From the NCBI GenBank assembly GCA_008508345.1, contig QNGE01000414.1, forward strand, positions 191,212 to 255,211: a stretch of DNA of 64,000 bases. Reading direction: 5' to 3'. This DNA comes from Paragonimus westermani (Eukaryota > Platyhelminthes > Trematoda > Plagiorchiida > Troglotrematidae). The notes under the pieces are model-generated. The model had not been told where the DNA came from. It did no database searches and worked only from the letters and a program-made list of their open reading frames with translations. Every line of letters starts with the position of its first letter. Positions within the stretch are counted from its first letter, which is position 1. The position numbers were made by a program, and so were the translations under genes. Positions 1-13,045 of the stretch are shown here, in pieces.

Positions 1-3000
1 CACAGAGACTCCATCTAGATATTATTGAGGCTTACTCCGAAATTTAGAAATGATATTCTGCATTCATGGTGAAACAGAGAGTTTCAGTAGGTGTGTGGGT
101 TTTCTGTACCGAGCCCTGTGGTTTTAATCATATGGTACGTAAATTATATCATTTTGTGCACTGAAACATTCATAACCAATGACTGGACGTCTGCTGAATA
201 CATGAATTTGCCTGGTGGGTTGAATCTGTAATTCTTCAGTCCAGCCAAACAAATCTCTTGCATTACCGATCAAATTTCCGTTTTACTTGTGTCAAGGTAC
301 ACTCCAACCACGGGACCAGATTGTTTTGTGAAACAGTGTCCATAAATAAAATCGGTCTGAGCAGTACTCTAGGTTTGTTTGTTTTGGGTAGGCTACACAG
401 CCCTAACGCTGGTGAACCATTGCGACCATAGAGTTCGCAAGTGTCGTCACCAGTCGTTGTACTTAGGAAGAGCAAACTGTTGGGATTTGTTCTCAGGTTT
501 CAGTGTGGACATCTTTCCAGTATACCGTTTAATACCCACAACTGCAGCACAGAAATTAAACGTCAGATTGTGTGATTTAACATATTATTCTCATCAAATA
601 TACAAGGGAATTCAAGACAACGAAGTCGAACAAACCGAAAACCAATGTCATATCTTTCAACCTCTGGTAATGTGTGATACAACTACATTCATTATACTCA
701 TTATGGTGACTACATTGTGTTGACTGCAGTCAGCATCCTCCGTAAAACTGAGGAGAGCGCATTGTAGATATGTAGACCCGATGTTTCTCACTGATGAGAT
801 GTGATGACAGCGGACTGAATTTGAACAGACCGTTGTACAACATATGGATGGAATATGTAACCGACTGTGTAAGCAAAACTGAAATCAATGAGATCCACAG
901 AAATGACTGTGTTTGTTTGTATCAAAACGTGTTTCGTGTCATCTCCAAAAAATATAGAGTGCAGAAATGTAGCTAACTTCAGACTGCGTAAGACTGGTCG
1001 GTTTACCAAGCTTCAGTTGGCTCGAATGTAATGTCGACAGCACCTGAAATAATGTGTTTTCCAGTCTTATTTCGATAATTTTTCTATCCTCGGTGCCTTA
1101 CCACCTAATCATCAATTCCAAAAGGTCCCTTTGTGTTTCACTGGTATCCATGAACATTGCACACACTGCCTGGAAGCGGAAGACGCTCAGAGTTTGAAGA
1201 AGCAATTTTTACACGAACGAGATAAGTAGGCAATTCTGACCAGTATTGCAAGCTAGTTATACGTTGCAGATAAAAAGGTTGAGCTAGTAGTCAGGTGTGA
1301 TAGACAACTGGCAATCTTTGGTTTTATGCCCTATGATTTACACCAGTCCATTTTATCGGGGCAGTCAACCAAACCAGTCCGTCAGGAAAGCTCTGACAAA
1401 AAGTTCAGCACTGGATGTGTCGTCCTCTCTGTATGCATGCCATACGGTCCGGACGTTTCTCGTTCGTTAGATAGATGTGGTCAACAATTCATCCATAACG
1501 ACAAACTTTAAACACATGATGAAATGTTTGGATAAAACAAACCAGATTAGTCCGTTTATTTCAAAACGTCTCAGGTTCGAACTTATCACACACACCCGCA
1601 GTAACAATGTTTTCCGGATATAAACTGCCAATTTTACAAACTTTTCGTCTCAAATTGTGAACTGTGCGTTATCTTCAAGGTTTGCATGAAACTGCACATG
1701 ATGTAGAATTGCTTTCCAACTTTTTACCAGAGGTATCGATTGGACTTCCGTTTTCCCAGGGCTGTTTGATTGGATAATCGAATAACGCGACCAGCAGATA
1801 ATCGCAGTGAGCATGAAAACAATCATATAAATGTTCAGAAAAGTCGAAACAAAGTTACGTAAACGTCCTCAGATTTTCAGTTGTGCAGCCACCTAACTGA
1901 ATTGTGCACAAACTAACCAATAGAGGCTTGTACAGCTTGAGAGCTCTAAGAGGGTGTTATTCTAAGCATAACTGTTTCATTATGCGTGAACCGCATGCAA
2001 TCCATAAACTGTGATACTTTAGCTACTGTGGCAGGCAACTGTAGTCGCAAACAACAGTAACCAGGGATAACTCTTGAAAATGGGTTTCACTTACACCGAA
2101 TGTGTTCGAAAATGGGCGAAGTGAACATCACTCAAAATCGGTTGCAGCTCTTATCTTCCCATAGAACTTCCAACCGGTCTGTTTCGGAAAAAAGCAGTAG
2201 GCTCGAGGTTCGCTCTTGCTACAGCTCGCAATAGTGCTTACCTTTGCCACAGCCTTTAACAAGTGAAACATTGACCTCACATCAGGCACGATGGAATCAT
2301 AAACTGTGAACTCTTGACCACAGTAGCTCATGGAATCCGCTAGGGTTGCTCGGTCACCTCGGGAGGAGACAGTAGCTATTCTGCTATCTCTAATCGATGA
2401 TCCCTCGACTAAGACCTCTCTCAGATGAAATCACAGAAACCATTGCTCAGTAGCGGAAGTGACTGATTAAGCATACACTGCATGGGCGATGACTTGACGT
2501 GTTGTTCTGCACCTTGCGTGGTAAGTTTCCGGTAAACTGATCTGAACCCTTAGCGTGGCTTTGTACTTCATCCGAAAGACCAATTACAACTTCTCGGCTT
2601 GCGGCATCTCTCGTTGGTTCGTATACAGCTGAGGTCCGAGCTTTTCGAAATTTCGTCTTCTTCAGATTCATCAAATCCGCTACACTACTCGCTAGTTAAA
2701 CTAATCAACGAACTGTCAGTTCACGGGACAGCTGACAAAAACAGCAACTACAAGAGTAGAAATGTCGTCCCCTCAATACGCCGCTGTTCATTGTTTTTGT
2801 TTCTCCGTCTGACCTCACGAAATGCTACGTGTGTTTGCCTCGTTGTAGCACGGAGTTCAAAGGTAAATCCAGCAATCTCATTCTTAAATCATCATTTGTT
2901 TACTTGATATGAACATTTTAACATAACGCTATGGGTAGCTGCCTAGCGAGCCTCCGTTTGTTGCGGTCAAACGAGACTACTGGAATGTCAGTCTGTATTA

Positions 3001-6000
3001 CTATGTTGTTATACCATGATTTCTTGTGTGAAACCAGCATACGCTCTAAGACAAATATATCGAGTGCTTAACACAAACCAATCCTAGAAGCTCATAGCTC
3101 TTGCCCTTCAATCTCTGCATTTTCACGTGCATCCTGTCGTGATTGTCATGTCATGATAACCCCCGTCCGTGTTGACCAACGTTCAGCTGTAAAGACAAGC
3201 TAGCATCCCTTAAAAACAAATGATACCCAGTCTACATTCGCCCTAATAAGTGCGTTCGTTTGTTTGCAACTATTCACCCTCTGAGCGCCGTTGATCTATC
3301 AGGTTAGTGATTGTTATGCAACCAAACATGTGCCCCAATGGAACTTTTACTCGAACGGAGTTCGCTACATCTTGTCGAAAAAATGTCTCAGAAGTGAAAA
3401 TTGCAGGGTACCGTGGAACACTAGTTCAAGTGGTGTGCAACCGCGGTGGTAGCCAGTTATATGCTTTGCGAATTTGGTCAAGAATTTTGTGCTCAATAAA
3501 CTAGCTTCATCGGTTGCAAGTTATCTATTCAGAACAAATCACGACAATTACGGTTCATTAACAATCGCAGTGACCTTCCACGCCGGCATAAAAGTTCGTT
3601 CCATTTTGCCGAGAAAAACGCCATAAAACGACTGAAGCCACAACTGCGTATACAAAATGCTACATTCTTTAAGATGGGACTACCTTGGTAGTGTCCCTGC
3701 ATATCTCCCTACCAAGACAGGATGCTGTCATTGTACTTAAAATTTTCTATGTACACTTTCTAACTTTAAGTTTGACCGAATGTGCGCCAATAGATGCATT
3801 CAGTTCCCCCGGAAAAACGCTATGCAATACCTCACTGCCAGCTTGCCTTTTAGAGTTCGTTCTTTAGGAAAACCCATTTCATCGCTTGCTGTCATGGCTC
3901 ATTTTTCTTCCACATAAGAAGTGTTCCGAGTGAGTGTACACACAGAGCATTTCAGTAGCAACCATTGTGTGCCACCTTATGTGGAACGTCAAACATTGCG
4001 TCGCAGTAGTTGTTCAATCCTATCCGGAAAGATAAGGAACCATTTCGTATTACTCCTTAGTTGGACACGCAATCTTTGGAACCGAATCCCATTGCAAACA
4101 CGTCTTGTTCCCTATCCGATTGAAAAATCAAACGGGAAAAGTCCTCGGTTTAAACTCCCATGCTTTTTGCCGTTTTGAATAGGAATGCAAGAGGTGAAAG
4201 CGTCCAATGTACCAGTGTTGTAATAAATAAAATTTTACGGATCGTTCAGGACGGTTGCTATCAGTCTTAACTAAACAAATCGACAGTCAAAGTTTTTCGA
4301 TCACATAGTATCAGCAGGCTAACGATAGTCAGAAACACTCCGTAATAAAGAATGCTGAATAAAAAGTGGACAGAAATGGGTGGAATCTCACAGCCAGCAC
4401 TGAGTGAGAATAAGTAGTGCGAACATTTCTGTGCACTATGCCATCATCAAGATGTTCCCGCTCAGCAATAGTCCCTTCCAGATGATCCTTACCGAATAGT
4501 TGTGTTGCCACGCTTTTCATTCGATCTAACAAATCTGCCATTGTTTCGCCCTACCAAGCGCCGTATCTCTAATGAAATGTTGACTAGGGTGAAAAAAGAC
4601 ATCAACATCAACATGAATTCGCCATGAAAATGTGGGTGTATCCGAGTTGTCTGCCGTCATGTTTCTTAGAACGCTTCTTTTAGATAGCAATACACCTGCA
4701 GCTTCTTACTCATGAAGTTTATTCGACTGATGTGTCTGCAAGCACGTACTGAGGGACAGACGATCAGGTAATCATGCAAACCGAGGAAAGCAGTTAGCAT
4801 TTTAAAACACTTTAACCTCTGTGTTAAGTTTCGCCCGTGAGCTGAAGTAATGTTACCACGATTCATGTAATCATTCTGGCCGGGTGATATCAGAAAGAAC
4901 TGTTTATACACTGGGTAATGAACCACAAAATTCAGTGGTCAACAAACTCCAATCGGCTTTTCAGTTAATCAGAGGACATATGGTGGAGATAGGGCGAATC
5001 ACCATCAGTCTGTATATTAGAAACACTTGTGTCAGTGTTGAATCCCCCACACTGGAATCATCACTTAACAATCCATCATTCCAACATCCTGAAGCAAAAC
5101 CCTGATCCATGATCTCCTTTTCTACATCCTAGACATACCGCAGGCATTTTGATTTATTCACAGAAGTTCGATAGTCGAGATTATCTTAAATCAGACATAC
5201 CAAGCACTCAATCTTTCGTCCTTCACATCAGGATGTTGGGGTTTGTCTTGCTTGACTGCAGTGCGTCCGGTGAGCGAAAGAAAGTAAAATGCAAAGTCAA
5301 GAGACGATGTGTGACTGCGTATATGAACGATTTTCTGCGAACGGTATCGAAGGGTAATTCGTGGGTACTGAAAAGCAAGCATTTAATTAAACAAATCGAT
5401 TTTTTACAACTTGCCTTGAGTAAGTGAGTAAATTTTCCGTTGCTTATATCTAATCTGCTTAGGCAATAGTCAAATGAATGTAGAGGAACAGTCATGCACT
5501 TTTCCACCTGTTGCTAAACAGTCGTTTGACGCAGACGATAAGGAACAGCAATACAGACACCAATTTAGGTAGCCAAACTGTGCAGGTCTGCCTAGGAGCC
5601 TTTTGCGTAAACCACTGTATCTTTGAGGACAAGTGAAAGAAAGTTTGAAAATTGCAGTCTAACACAATATCTAGTTAACTTTCCTAGCCTAGTTTACCCA
5701 CTGTTATATAAAAGCTACCAATACCTCACTTGTTACACCTTTGTTTTGACAACCTAACTGATAGTAAATAGTGTAACGTTACTTATACGGCAAATATATC
5801 CGAAGCCTAAGGTTGCATATTCAAGTATCCAGATAAACATACAAGTTTCTGCAACCATTAGCTTGCTGAACCATTTGAATGGAATACAAAATTATGACCT
5901 GGTATATAATTAGGTTAGTCTCTGTGACTGTCCTCTCTCTTTATGAGAAATTGAGTGCAGCCACTGCAATAAGGTGGACAGTACCTCTTAAGAATGTACT

Positions 6001-7111
6001 ATTCACAAACTTGCTGCATTGAAAACCACGAAACAAAACGAGACTTCTTCCCATAAGAACGTAGGGTACAACCACATTCAACGTTTCATTCTGCCAACGT
6101 AGGCAGTCGGTCATTTTATGATTTCTGGCATTCTATCATCTCTTTCAAGAGAATTTTGGTCCACTTCACTAATTTTGCTCTTTTATGTCCATAGAGTCCT
6201 TCCTTTTGTTGGTCAACACTGCGTCTCTCGTGTTCAAATTTGTTAGAACACAAATCGGCTGACTTTCGCCAACTTTTATTCACCGAGAATTTGATGTTTT
6301 TTAAGTCTCTGTGGCTGCAATAATAGCGTAGTGTCATTGCGCCAAACAGAAAGTCTGGTCACAAAGTTATTCCTTGTTCTCTAGCTATCGACAGTGATAA
6401 CCATTTTAACGTAAATAGTATGAGTAATAGAATGGTCTGTCCTAACTCACCAGATGTGTCACATTACCAACAATTCTAGTGAACTGTTGGAAACTGTGTA
6501 AGAATTCCAAAACTCACAACCACATCCATATATTGCTTCGCAGATGGAAATACTGTTATGTGTGTTGACACTATCCCAGTACAGAGCATACGACAAAAGC
6601 GTTGAGAAAATCCTTCCTGAAGTGCTTAATGAGAAACAGTGTAGGCTTGTTGGACTCACTTGAGGTAACGTTTCATCATGGTAATAAATTGTTGTCACAA
6701 ACAGAAACTGTGCTGAATAATTTTGGTGGGCTTATGTGTTTCACAAGTTAAATTCGTCAGATGGTCAGTGTATCATATTCAAACTGTTCACCTTGTGTAC
6801 AATTCCAGCAGTTGAAACGGAACGGTGAACAATCTCAACACTTCTCTCGGGTCTTTCTTCTGAGTTGATTACAAGTACCGAACTGCTACTGAGTAAGTAA
6901 GTCTCAAACATCGGAAAAGTCGACGTAAAAGTTTTGACCGTACAACCATGTGCGGGAAAGACGAGTATCAATAGATAGCTCAAAATAATTGAAAGCCCAA
7001 CTTCATTCTTGTTACTTCTAGCTGCAGTTTCATACAGGTATAATTCTGTTGATTACTGTCGTGTTTTAATACCGCAGTAAAACTAGTGTCCGAATGAGCT
7101 ATTTCATTACA
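1..7111. other. non-coding stretch, nothing assignable
   Basis: Both strands carry frequent stops and only short open frames of 60-114 codons, the number expected by chance at this base composition. The most protein-like is a minus-strand frame at 2447-2674 (begins MMNLKKTKF, rich in charged and polar residues), but its flanking splice signals are weak and no domain is recognisable. I see no RNA gene, no clear repeat unit and no transposon motif. It is probably intergenic or intronic sequence. Confidence 0.5.
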
Positions 7112-7184
7112 CTTCAAATATGCCTATTACGATAGTGAGAATAAAGACATACAGGCGAACATATGTTTTCGATAATTATATGAG
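7112..7184 (-). repeat. PLE downstream pseudo-LTR segment
   Basis: This segment follows the PLE stop codon and repeats the segment at 9736-9808. Shared plus-strand blocks include ttcaaatatgcc, attacgatagtgagaataaa and gataatt. On the minus strand it keeps CGAAAACATATGTTC, which matches the 3' half of a hammerhead core (GAAA, a short self-complementary stem III, then UC). The 5' half of that core (CUGANGA) is not recognisable in this copy, so it would not fold on its own. Confidence 0.75.
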
Positions 7185-7292
7185 GGGTTAGTAGAGTTAG
7201 GTCGAGTTATCGATCAGACTTATTACAGAGAAAATGAGGTCACTGGCCAGTCAGCTGGCGATGGCTTGAATGGTCGGTTACGTCACGCTTAT

Positions 7293-8890
7293 TCATTGGT
7301 TTGACCGCGCCGGTTGGCCATCGATCCGATGGAGTTTTGGCCACGGTAGGTGCAGCGTCTGAACAAACCGTTTTTGATGACATAATATCGGGTCAATCAG
7401 CCTGATTCCGATAGCCTCGGCAGTACAAAGTGTTCTAATTCGGACAGCTTTTGATCGGTTGCCTGGCACGCGATATACCACTTTGAAAGCTTCGTCAGTT
7501 TTCACCTGGTGCCCACTTTCAACCAGATGAGCGAGAATAGCGCTGTTGACCGATCGTGATTCCCCGTGTCCCAGCCATCGTGGATGGTGTTCTCGGATTC
7601 GTTTCGAAAGCTGTCTTGACGTTCGACCAATATAACCTGCTCCACAGGAACAAGTGAATGAGTAGATACACATAGATGAGGTCTGAACTGTCAGTCTATC
7701 TTTGTTATAAAACCTGAGAATGGGGGATGTGGAGAATTGAATACGGAGCTCAGCAGTGGCATAGGTCCTGCTTATTGTCTGGTTGAGCCTATCTGTCAGC
7801 CATTCCGCGGCACTATCACCTTTGAACGGCACTCGAATGAATACGGGTTTCTTTCTTACTTCATGCACTTCAGGCTTAGATGATATCCTGACCATGTTTC
7901 TGGCGATAAATCGGTCCGGGTAGCCGTTATCATGAAGTACGTTCTTTATGAATTCAAGTTCATTTTCTAGCGTATCCGCTGAACAAATTTTGTATGCTCT
8001 ATCAGTCAGACAGCGCACCAGATTCCTCTTCTGTTTTAGGGGTACAAAACTGTGAAAGTTTGTGTACTGACCTGTCCATGTACTCTTGCGATGAACCCTA
8101 CGCTGAATAGTTCCATCTACTCGTCGATGCATACGAACATCTAGGAAAGATATCTCGTTTTCGGTCTCCTCCTCAAGTGTAAACTTAACTGATTGGTGAG
8201 CACGATTGAATGTGTCGAGTACCGTGTACATATTGGTATCCGAATTGGCTACGATAAATATATCGTCTACGTATCGGTGGTATTGACTGAAACGGCTGAT
8301 GGTGGATTGAAGCGCGGTGCGTTCAAGCTTTCCCATAAATATATCAGCCAGGAGGGGTCCGAGCGGGGATCCCATTGCTACGCCATCTGTCTGCCGATAC
8401 AGCACACCGTTGAACATCAGTTGTATATTAAAAGTGCAACGGAGCAGAAGTTCTTTCAATTTTAGTGGTGGTAACCCAATTTCGATTCCGCTCTCAGACA
8501 CGTAGTCACAGATAAAATTGACAGTTTCTACTAACGGTACGTTTGTGAATAAAGATACTACGTCCAATGAGCATGATTTCTGTGAAGTCATGTTAACGTT
8601 CTGTATGCAATCAACAAATTCAAACGTATCGCGCAGGCTGAGCGGGGCAATCGCCTTTCGGACGGGTTCCAGCAATTTCACTAGCCACTTTGCTGTTGAA
8701 TGGTAAGGCGAATTCATCATATCAAGTATTGGACGAACCGGTACACCAGGTTTGTGGACTTTTGGTAGCCCATAGAGACGGGGTATAGTAGAACCCTGTG
8801 GTCGTAGCTGCTCATAAGTCGCGGAAGTTATCAGCTGCTCGTCCTTTAATGACTTAAGGCACTTGGTGATCTGAGGTTCGGCATACTCGG
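7293..8890 (-). pseudogene. PLE reverse transcriptase plus GIY-YIG endonuclease
   Basis: The frame is open from about 8890 to the stop at 7293. The first in-frame ATG is at 8720, but homology starts earlier: PRLYGLPKVHKPG, then VPVRPILDM, the PLE-type early RT motif, lies just upstream of it. Counting from that ATG, motif A is SLDVVSLFTNVP (51-62, catalytic Asp53), motif B is QTDGVAMGSPLGP (110-122), motif C is YVDD (150-153) and FLDV (192-195) fits motif D. The C-terminus holds a GIY-YIG nuclease: CIYSFTCSCG (351-360), YIG (363-365), Arg374 in KRIREH and a candidate catalytic Glu435 in TAEAIGIR. All RT catalytic residues are present. The upstream end is cut off by a one-base frameshift near 8889-8893, so the annotated ATG is not the true start. 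Confidence 0.92.
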
Positions 8891-9703
8891 TTTGTCCCTT
8901 TCGTTGGCAACTCTACGAAACTTGGTCTGGTCTGCAAGAATATCATTCACCTTCTCGATATAATCGCTTCTGTTCCGGATGACAATTCCAGCTCCTTTAT
9001 CCGGTCTGCTGAGGAGGATATCTGGATTCTGTTGAAGCATCCTCAGTGAGTCTATGTGCTCCTTAGTTAAGGGCCCTCTCTGTCTCGATTTACGTTTACG
9101 GTATAGCTGGCAGCAGTTAACAAGTGTAGTTTTGAGTAACTCAAGATCATCTACCGAACGCGGGGTTAAATCTTGCATTTGACCGAAAAGATTCTCGAAT
9201 TGCACCTCTAGTTCTAGACGCTCTTTCTTACGTTGTGGGCAGCAAAACTTGGAACCGAGTGAGAGCGCCTCGATTGTGATACGATCAAGAGGTAAATTGG
9301 AAAAGTTGTGTACGTACCTTTCTGGTTGAGGTGGAAATTCTGCCTGAGGCCTGGAAATGCAGAGACTGCGCGATAGTGAAGCTCGTTTCTTCTGAGTCCG
9401 TCTGGCAACCACTTGTTTCACGAAAGCTGTGAACAATTCGCGTTCCTGATATGTGAGATTTTCCACTGTTGATTGCTGCTGCGCTATATTTCGCTCAAAT
9501 TCGACAATTCCCCCGCGATGGGTATCCAGTTAATTCAGGCTGTAGCGTTTCAGTGCTATGCTTCTTATTTCGACACGGTTCCTGCGTAGGGCCTGCCAAA
9601 TTGGCTTCGGGTATTCGTTGCGATCAATGCAGTCAGTGATGAATTTGATAGATTCCTTCGCCTCTACCAGACGGGTGGTGAATTCAGGTACTCGTTGAGC
9701 GCC
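8890..9703 (-). pseudogene. PLE N-terminal region of the ORF
   Basis: This is the 5' part of the same PLE ORF, in a different frame because of a single-base change near 8889-8893. The frame opens after a TAA at 9704-9706 and is interrupted by a second TAA at 9530-9532. Recognisable PLE N-terminal stretches are FITDCIDRNEYPKPIW, LKRYSLN, NLPLDRITIEALSLGSKF and ILLSRPDKGAGIVI (the last is the conserved 'SRPDKGAGIVI' block before the RT palm). A GTG at 9466 has no significance in a eukaryote. No clear initiator ATG was seen upstream, so either the start is lost or it lies in the leader. The region joins directly to the RT domain downstream. Confidence 0.85.
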
Positions 9704-9735
9704 TTAACCACTCTGGGCTGCGTGGTTAATCTCAA

Positions 9736-9820
9736 CGTTTCAAATATGCCCATTACGATAGTGAGAATAAAGACATGTAGGCAAATATATGTTTTTGATA
9801 ATTCATCTTCAAGCCTGTAG
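9736..9820 (-). repeat. PLE upstream pseudo-LTR segment
   Basis: Direct repeat of 7112-7184, here upstream of the PLE ORF. It extends further in the 5' direction than the downstream copy and on the minus strand reads CUACAGGC, UUGAAGA, then UUAUCAAAAACAUAU. The first block pairs over seven bases with GCCUGUA of the downstream copy. This is as expected if both descend from one sequence with an intact hammerhead stem I. In this copy C3 of the hammerhead core is U and the GAAA box is AAAA, so it is probably inactive. Confidence 0.75.
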
Positions 9821-12578
9821 TTGGCTTTACGTTTTGTTTTTAGTGAGTTCTACTTGCAATTGTACATGTTGAATTGTCTCGCAAACAATTCGGAGCATAC
9901 AAATAAGCCATGGTTTTAGGTCTTTTTCCGTCCTGTCGATGCAAACTACTCCACAGCCACAATAAATCTTATGGACGTAATAATATTATAAAACAGAGTA
10001 TTACTACTGACTAATGATATACGCAATTCAATACTTCTCAGGAGTAGATCATCTTCCGGTTTGCTCTAAATGCAGCAGCAATGATGGGCCCTCTAAATCA
10101 CTGAATAGTTTTAAAGAAATACAAAATATGAAAGAGGCTAGTGTATATATTTACTGAAGAGTCCCACTTTCCAATGTGTAAAGCTAGTTAGCTCTGCATT
10201 AATTTCTAATGAAAACTTTCGAGAAACCTGATGCCGATCGTTGTACAACGATATTTGCTAACTTCGACCACCAATATTCTACAGTAATACGAGGGACACA
10301 CCTAACTTTTCTGTGATGAATGCCAAATTCGATATTAGTAATAACTCTGTCAAACTGTATTCAAGCTTAATCGGTACAGGTGATTCATTTATCTATTCAG
10401 ATCATTCGGCAAGGCACCTTACTTACTGTTCCCATATTTGCCACCATTGAGATTGTGGTCGCATTTATGTCGACAGTTTTTCGTCCCTTGCTTCAACATA
10501 TATTGCTTAAGAGAAATAAAACTTACAAACCCAATGGCTGGTGAAGTAGTCTCCAGATCGTATAAAGTGGGTGCATACTTGAATATTACTTGGATTACAA
10601 AAGTTACCCTGGAATCAAAGAGTGGTAAAATGACTGAGTTGACTGAACTTTCTTACTCTAGAGCACACAGTTGAAGCCTACAATTTTGATTGTATTTCTG
10701 ACACAGTAACAAACAACTGCTTCCGATCCATCGCAGACTTCTTTCTATGGCTCATGCACTTACCCACATTAAGGACCATGCATTTGGTACACCACCAATG
10801 TTCTCTGAATAACGTATGTGTGTTTTATGTGAGCCTGGAGGTGAGTTATGAAGTCTGTTTTATAGAGTGCAAAAATTATCTTGGCTAGCAACGATTACGC
10901 ATCACGTCAATCCCTACAAATGGTAATCCCAGGTTTGTTGGCCTTTTTGTAAATTCACTGCTCTAACAGTTTCGATAATCTAATTCTCGCCCCGACAAGA
11001 GTTTGAATAAACATGATAGATCTTACAAAGTTCGCTTACTATCAAACTCGTTGAACCTATGATGATCTCACTTGTTCAGCACCTTGCATTTATCCATTGG
11101 TTGATTCAAGCACAGTGCCGTCAGCATATGGCACTTAAAACATAACATTGCTCTTGAAAACAAAAGTTCATCAAAGAAGACAGTTTACTTCTTGACAGCC
11201 GATCTTTTCTATGATCAATTTAATAACCTCAGTCGATTCAAAAATACGTGCCCAAATCTTCTTTCTGCTCTGAAGTGCTTGTGGTATTTTCTGTGACACA
11301 GTCCTCCCCTCCGCCGATTCCGGCTTTAGCTTGCATAACAGTTATGAAAGTTCGATTATATGCTTCTGTAGTATTAGACGTAAAATGCTACTCACTGTCA
11401 TTTTCTGCCTTCTTGAACGAAATTCCCAAGTTGTCAAGTTTCTCAAAATCCCACAGTCTGTTCATTAACAAAACTACCTGTCTGAATTTGTTGCTTTCGT
11501 TTACACAAACTAATGTACATGTGAATTTTTTAATGACTGATTCTCTCTCTAGCTGAATAATGAACGTCGCTTTACAGTTCATTCTGTGAACTATCTGATA
11601 ATTATTTCGAGCAAAAATAAAGTACACCTTCTTGATGTGAACCTTTCACAAAAATCTCCTTAATGACGAAATTATCGCCCCGCATATCCGGATCTTTTGA
11701 GGTATATTTCTCAAATATCTCGTGGACCGATGTCCTTTCATTTGTTTGAGTTCATCTGGTTTTACCTTCAGAATGTGATTTCTCATTCATCTTAACATCA
11801 GCGAATAGACAACCATTGTATTTCTGCGTTACCGTTCGATGGAATCAGTAGTCGTTTTCAACGAATGTTCAGTGTGATCGCGCGTTAAATTAATCCTAAA
11901 TATTTCTGTGTTTGTCTCAAATTAGCAATGAGAGCAAATTAATCCAAACGTCTTTTGTTTTCCGGAGACGATAGCATCTTAAAGGTTGAACGGTCAACTG
12001 TTTGATTCTACAGAGCGTATTACTCATTTAATCTGAATGCATCAGAGCAAATTCTTCACACCCTATAAACACAGCCTACAAATTAATAATAAGTCAGAAG
12101 CAGCGGAAGAGGAGCTCATGCAGTTGGTGCGTTTTCTTGTTTATAATAGACCGTGTAACAAAAACAAATGATTGTTTACGTGTACCCGGAGTGGGTTCAA
12201 ATTTCGTCACTACTCACGAGCCGTCTGGATTTGCACGTTACCTATTTAATTCCACTAGTTGTTCTACGTTTTCACGCTCTTCACTCATCTTTGATCGACA
12301 AGATTATAGAAAGTAACTTTTTCCTATTATTCAAGCTCTTGTAATGTTTTAATTAAAATGTCCATTTTCCTCCACCGCTCAGCACAATTACTATCGTCAT
12401 TACAAATGGATACAGCGACGGAATTACGAACACTAAAAATGGACTTTTTAATTCTGACCTTCCATTACTACCAACTTATCATTAAAAGTATAAATCAGTC
12501 TGGTATATACTCACAGTTGTTCTCTTCATTTTAACACCCCATCAAGGTGTGCTTCTACTGTAATGATGAGTCAACTGA
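9821..12578. other. non-coding stretch
   Basis: No transposon or RNA gene is recognised. One weak exon-like segment lies at about 10510-10674 on the plus strand. A pyrimidine-rich tract ends in TTAAG, followed by an open frame containing EIKLTNPMAGEVV and ending in TGA. It has no known domain, and such segments are expected by chance. Confidence 0.4.
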
Positions 12579-12624
12579 AAACCACGCGCAGTGCCAGGCC
12601 ACATATTTTCATTGGTTTTGTGTT
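12579..12624 (-). repeat. short dispersed repeat, copy 1
   Basis: The plus strand reads aaccacgcgcagtgcca followed by ggccacatatttt. This matches the segment at 14261-14300 with two small gaps and few substitutions. The shared core is gtgcca(a/g)gccacatattt followed by a ggtttt block. The function is unknown; it may be part of a larger decayed element, since the flanks are not obviously alike. Confidence 0.5.
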
Positions 12625-13045
12625 CACAGGTTGTACCGTGTCCAATATGAACAGTATTCCGACTAACAAAAACGTATTGTACACATAAGATTTATCGTTA
12701 AGCGAGAACGAACAAATAATATTCAAGCGGGTGTTTCTGAAGCTGTAACTACAAATTGCAGATGAAGCAAATTTTACATCCGAAAAAGCACAGATCATGA
12801 ACAGATCTGTTTCTTTGCTCTGTTTCACCTAAATTGAAAGCGCTCGCTTGGTCTCAATGAATATGGCTGTTGTTTAACAAAATCAACGCCAAAACAACAC
12901 AGTCTTCTTTCACTTTCTCCACAAAACGGAGTAATCATTCATTCTGTTAGCTACCTCAGTGTTGAGCTGATTTTAAAACTTACTCAGATCTATGTACCAT
13001 ACATTGCAAAATACTTCCTAGAACAATAAAATGTTTGCAACGCTT

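Larger units (their letters stand above)
7112..9820 (-). mobile_element. Penelope-like retroelement, nearly complete
   Basis: A single element in minus orientation. It has an upstream direct repeat (9736-9808 core), a leader, an ORF of about 800 codons (9703 down to 7293) encoding an N-terminal PLE domain, reverse transcriptase and a C-terminal GIY-YIG endonuclease, and a downstream direct repeat (7112-7184). The two repeats are about 88 percent identical by eye over 67 bases and lie in the same orientation, the arrangement called pseudo-LTRs in PLEs. PLEs copy by target-primed reverse transcription, using the endonuclease to nick DNA. Only two lesions are seen in the ORF: a TAA at 9530-9532 and a one-base frameshift near 8889-8893. 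The copy is therefore dead as read but young compared with others in the window. Exact outer ends and target-site duplications were not resolved. Confidence 0.9.

Noticed and set aside
8193..8465. Plus-strand frames opposite the PLE ORF
   Set aside because: They are antisense shadows of the reverse transcriptase coding frame.
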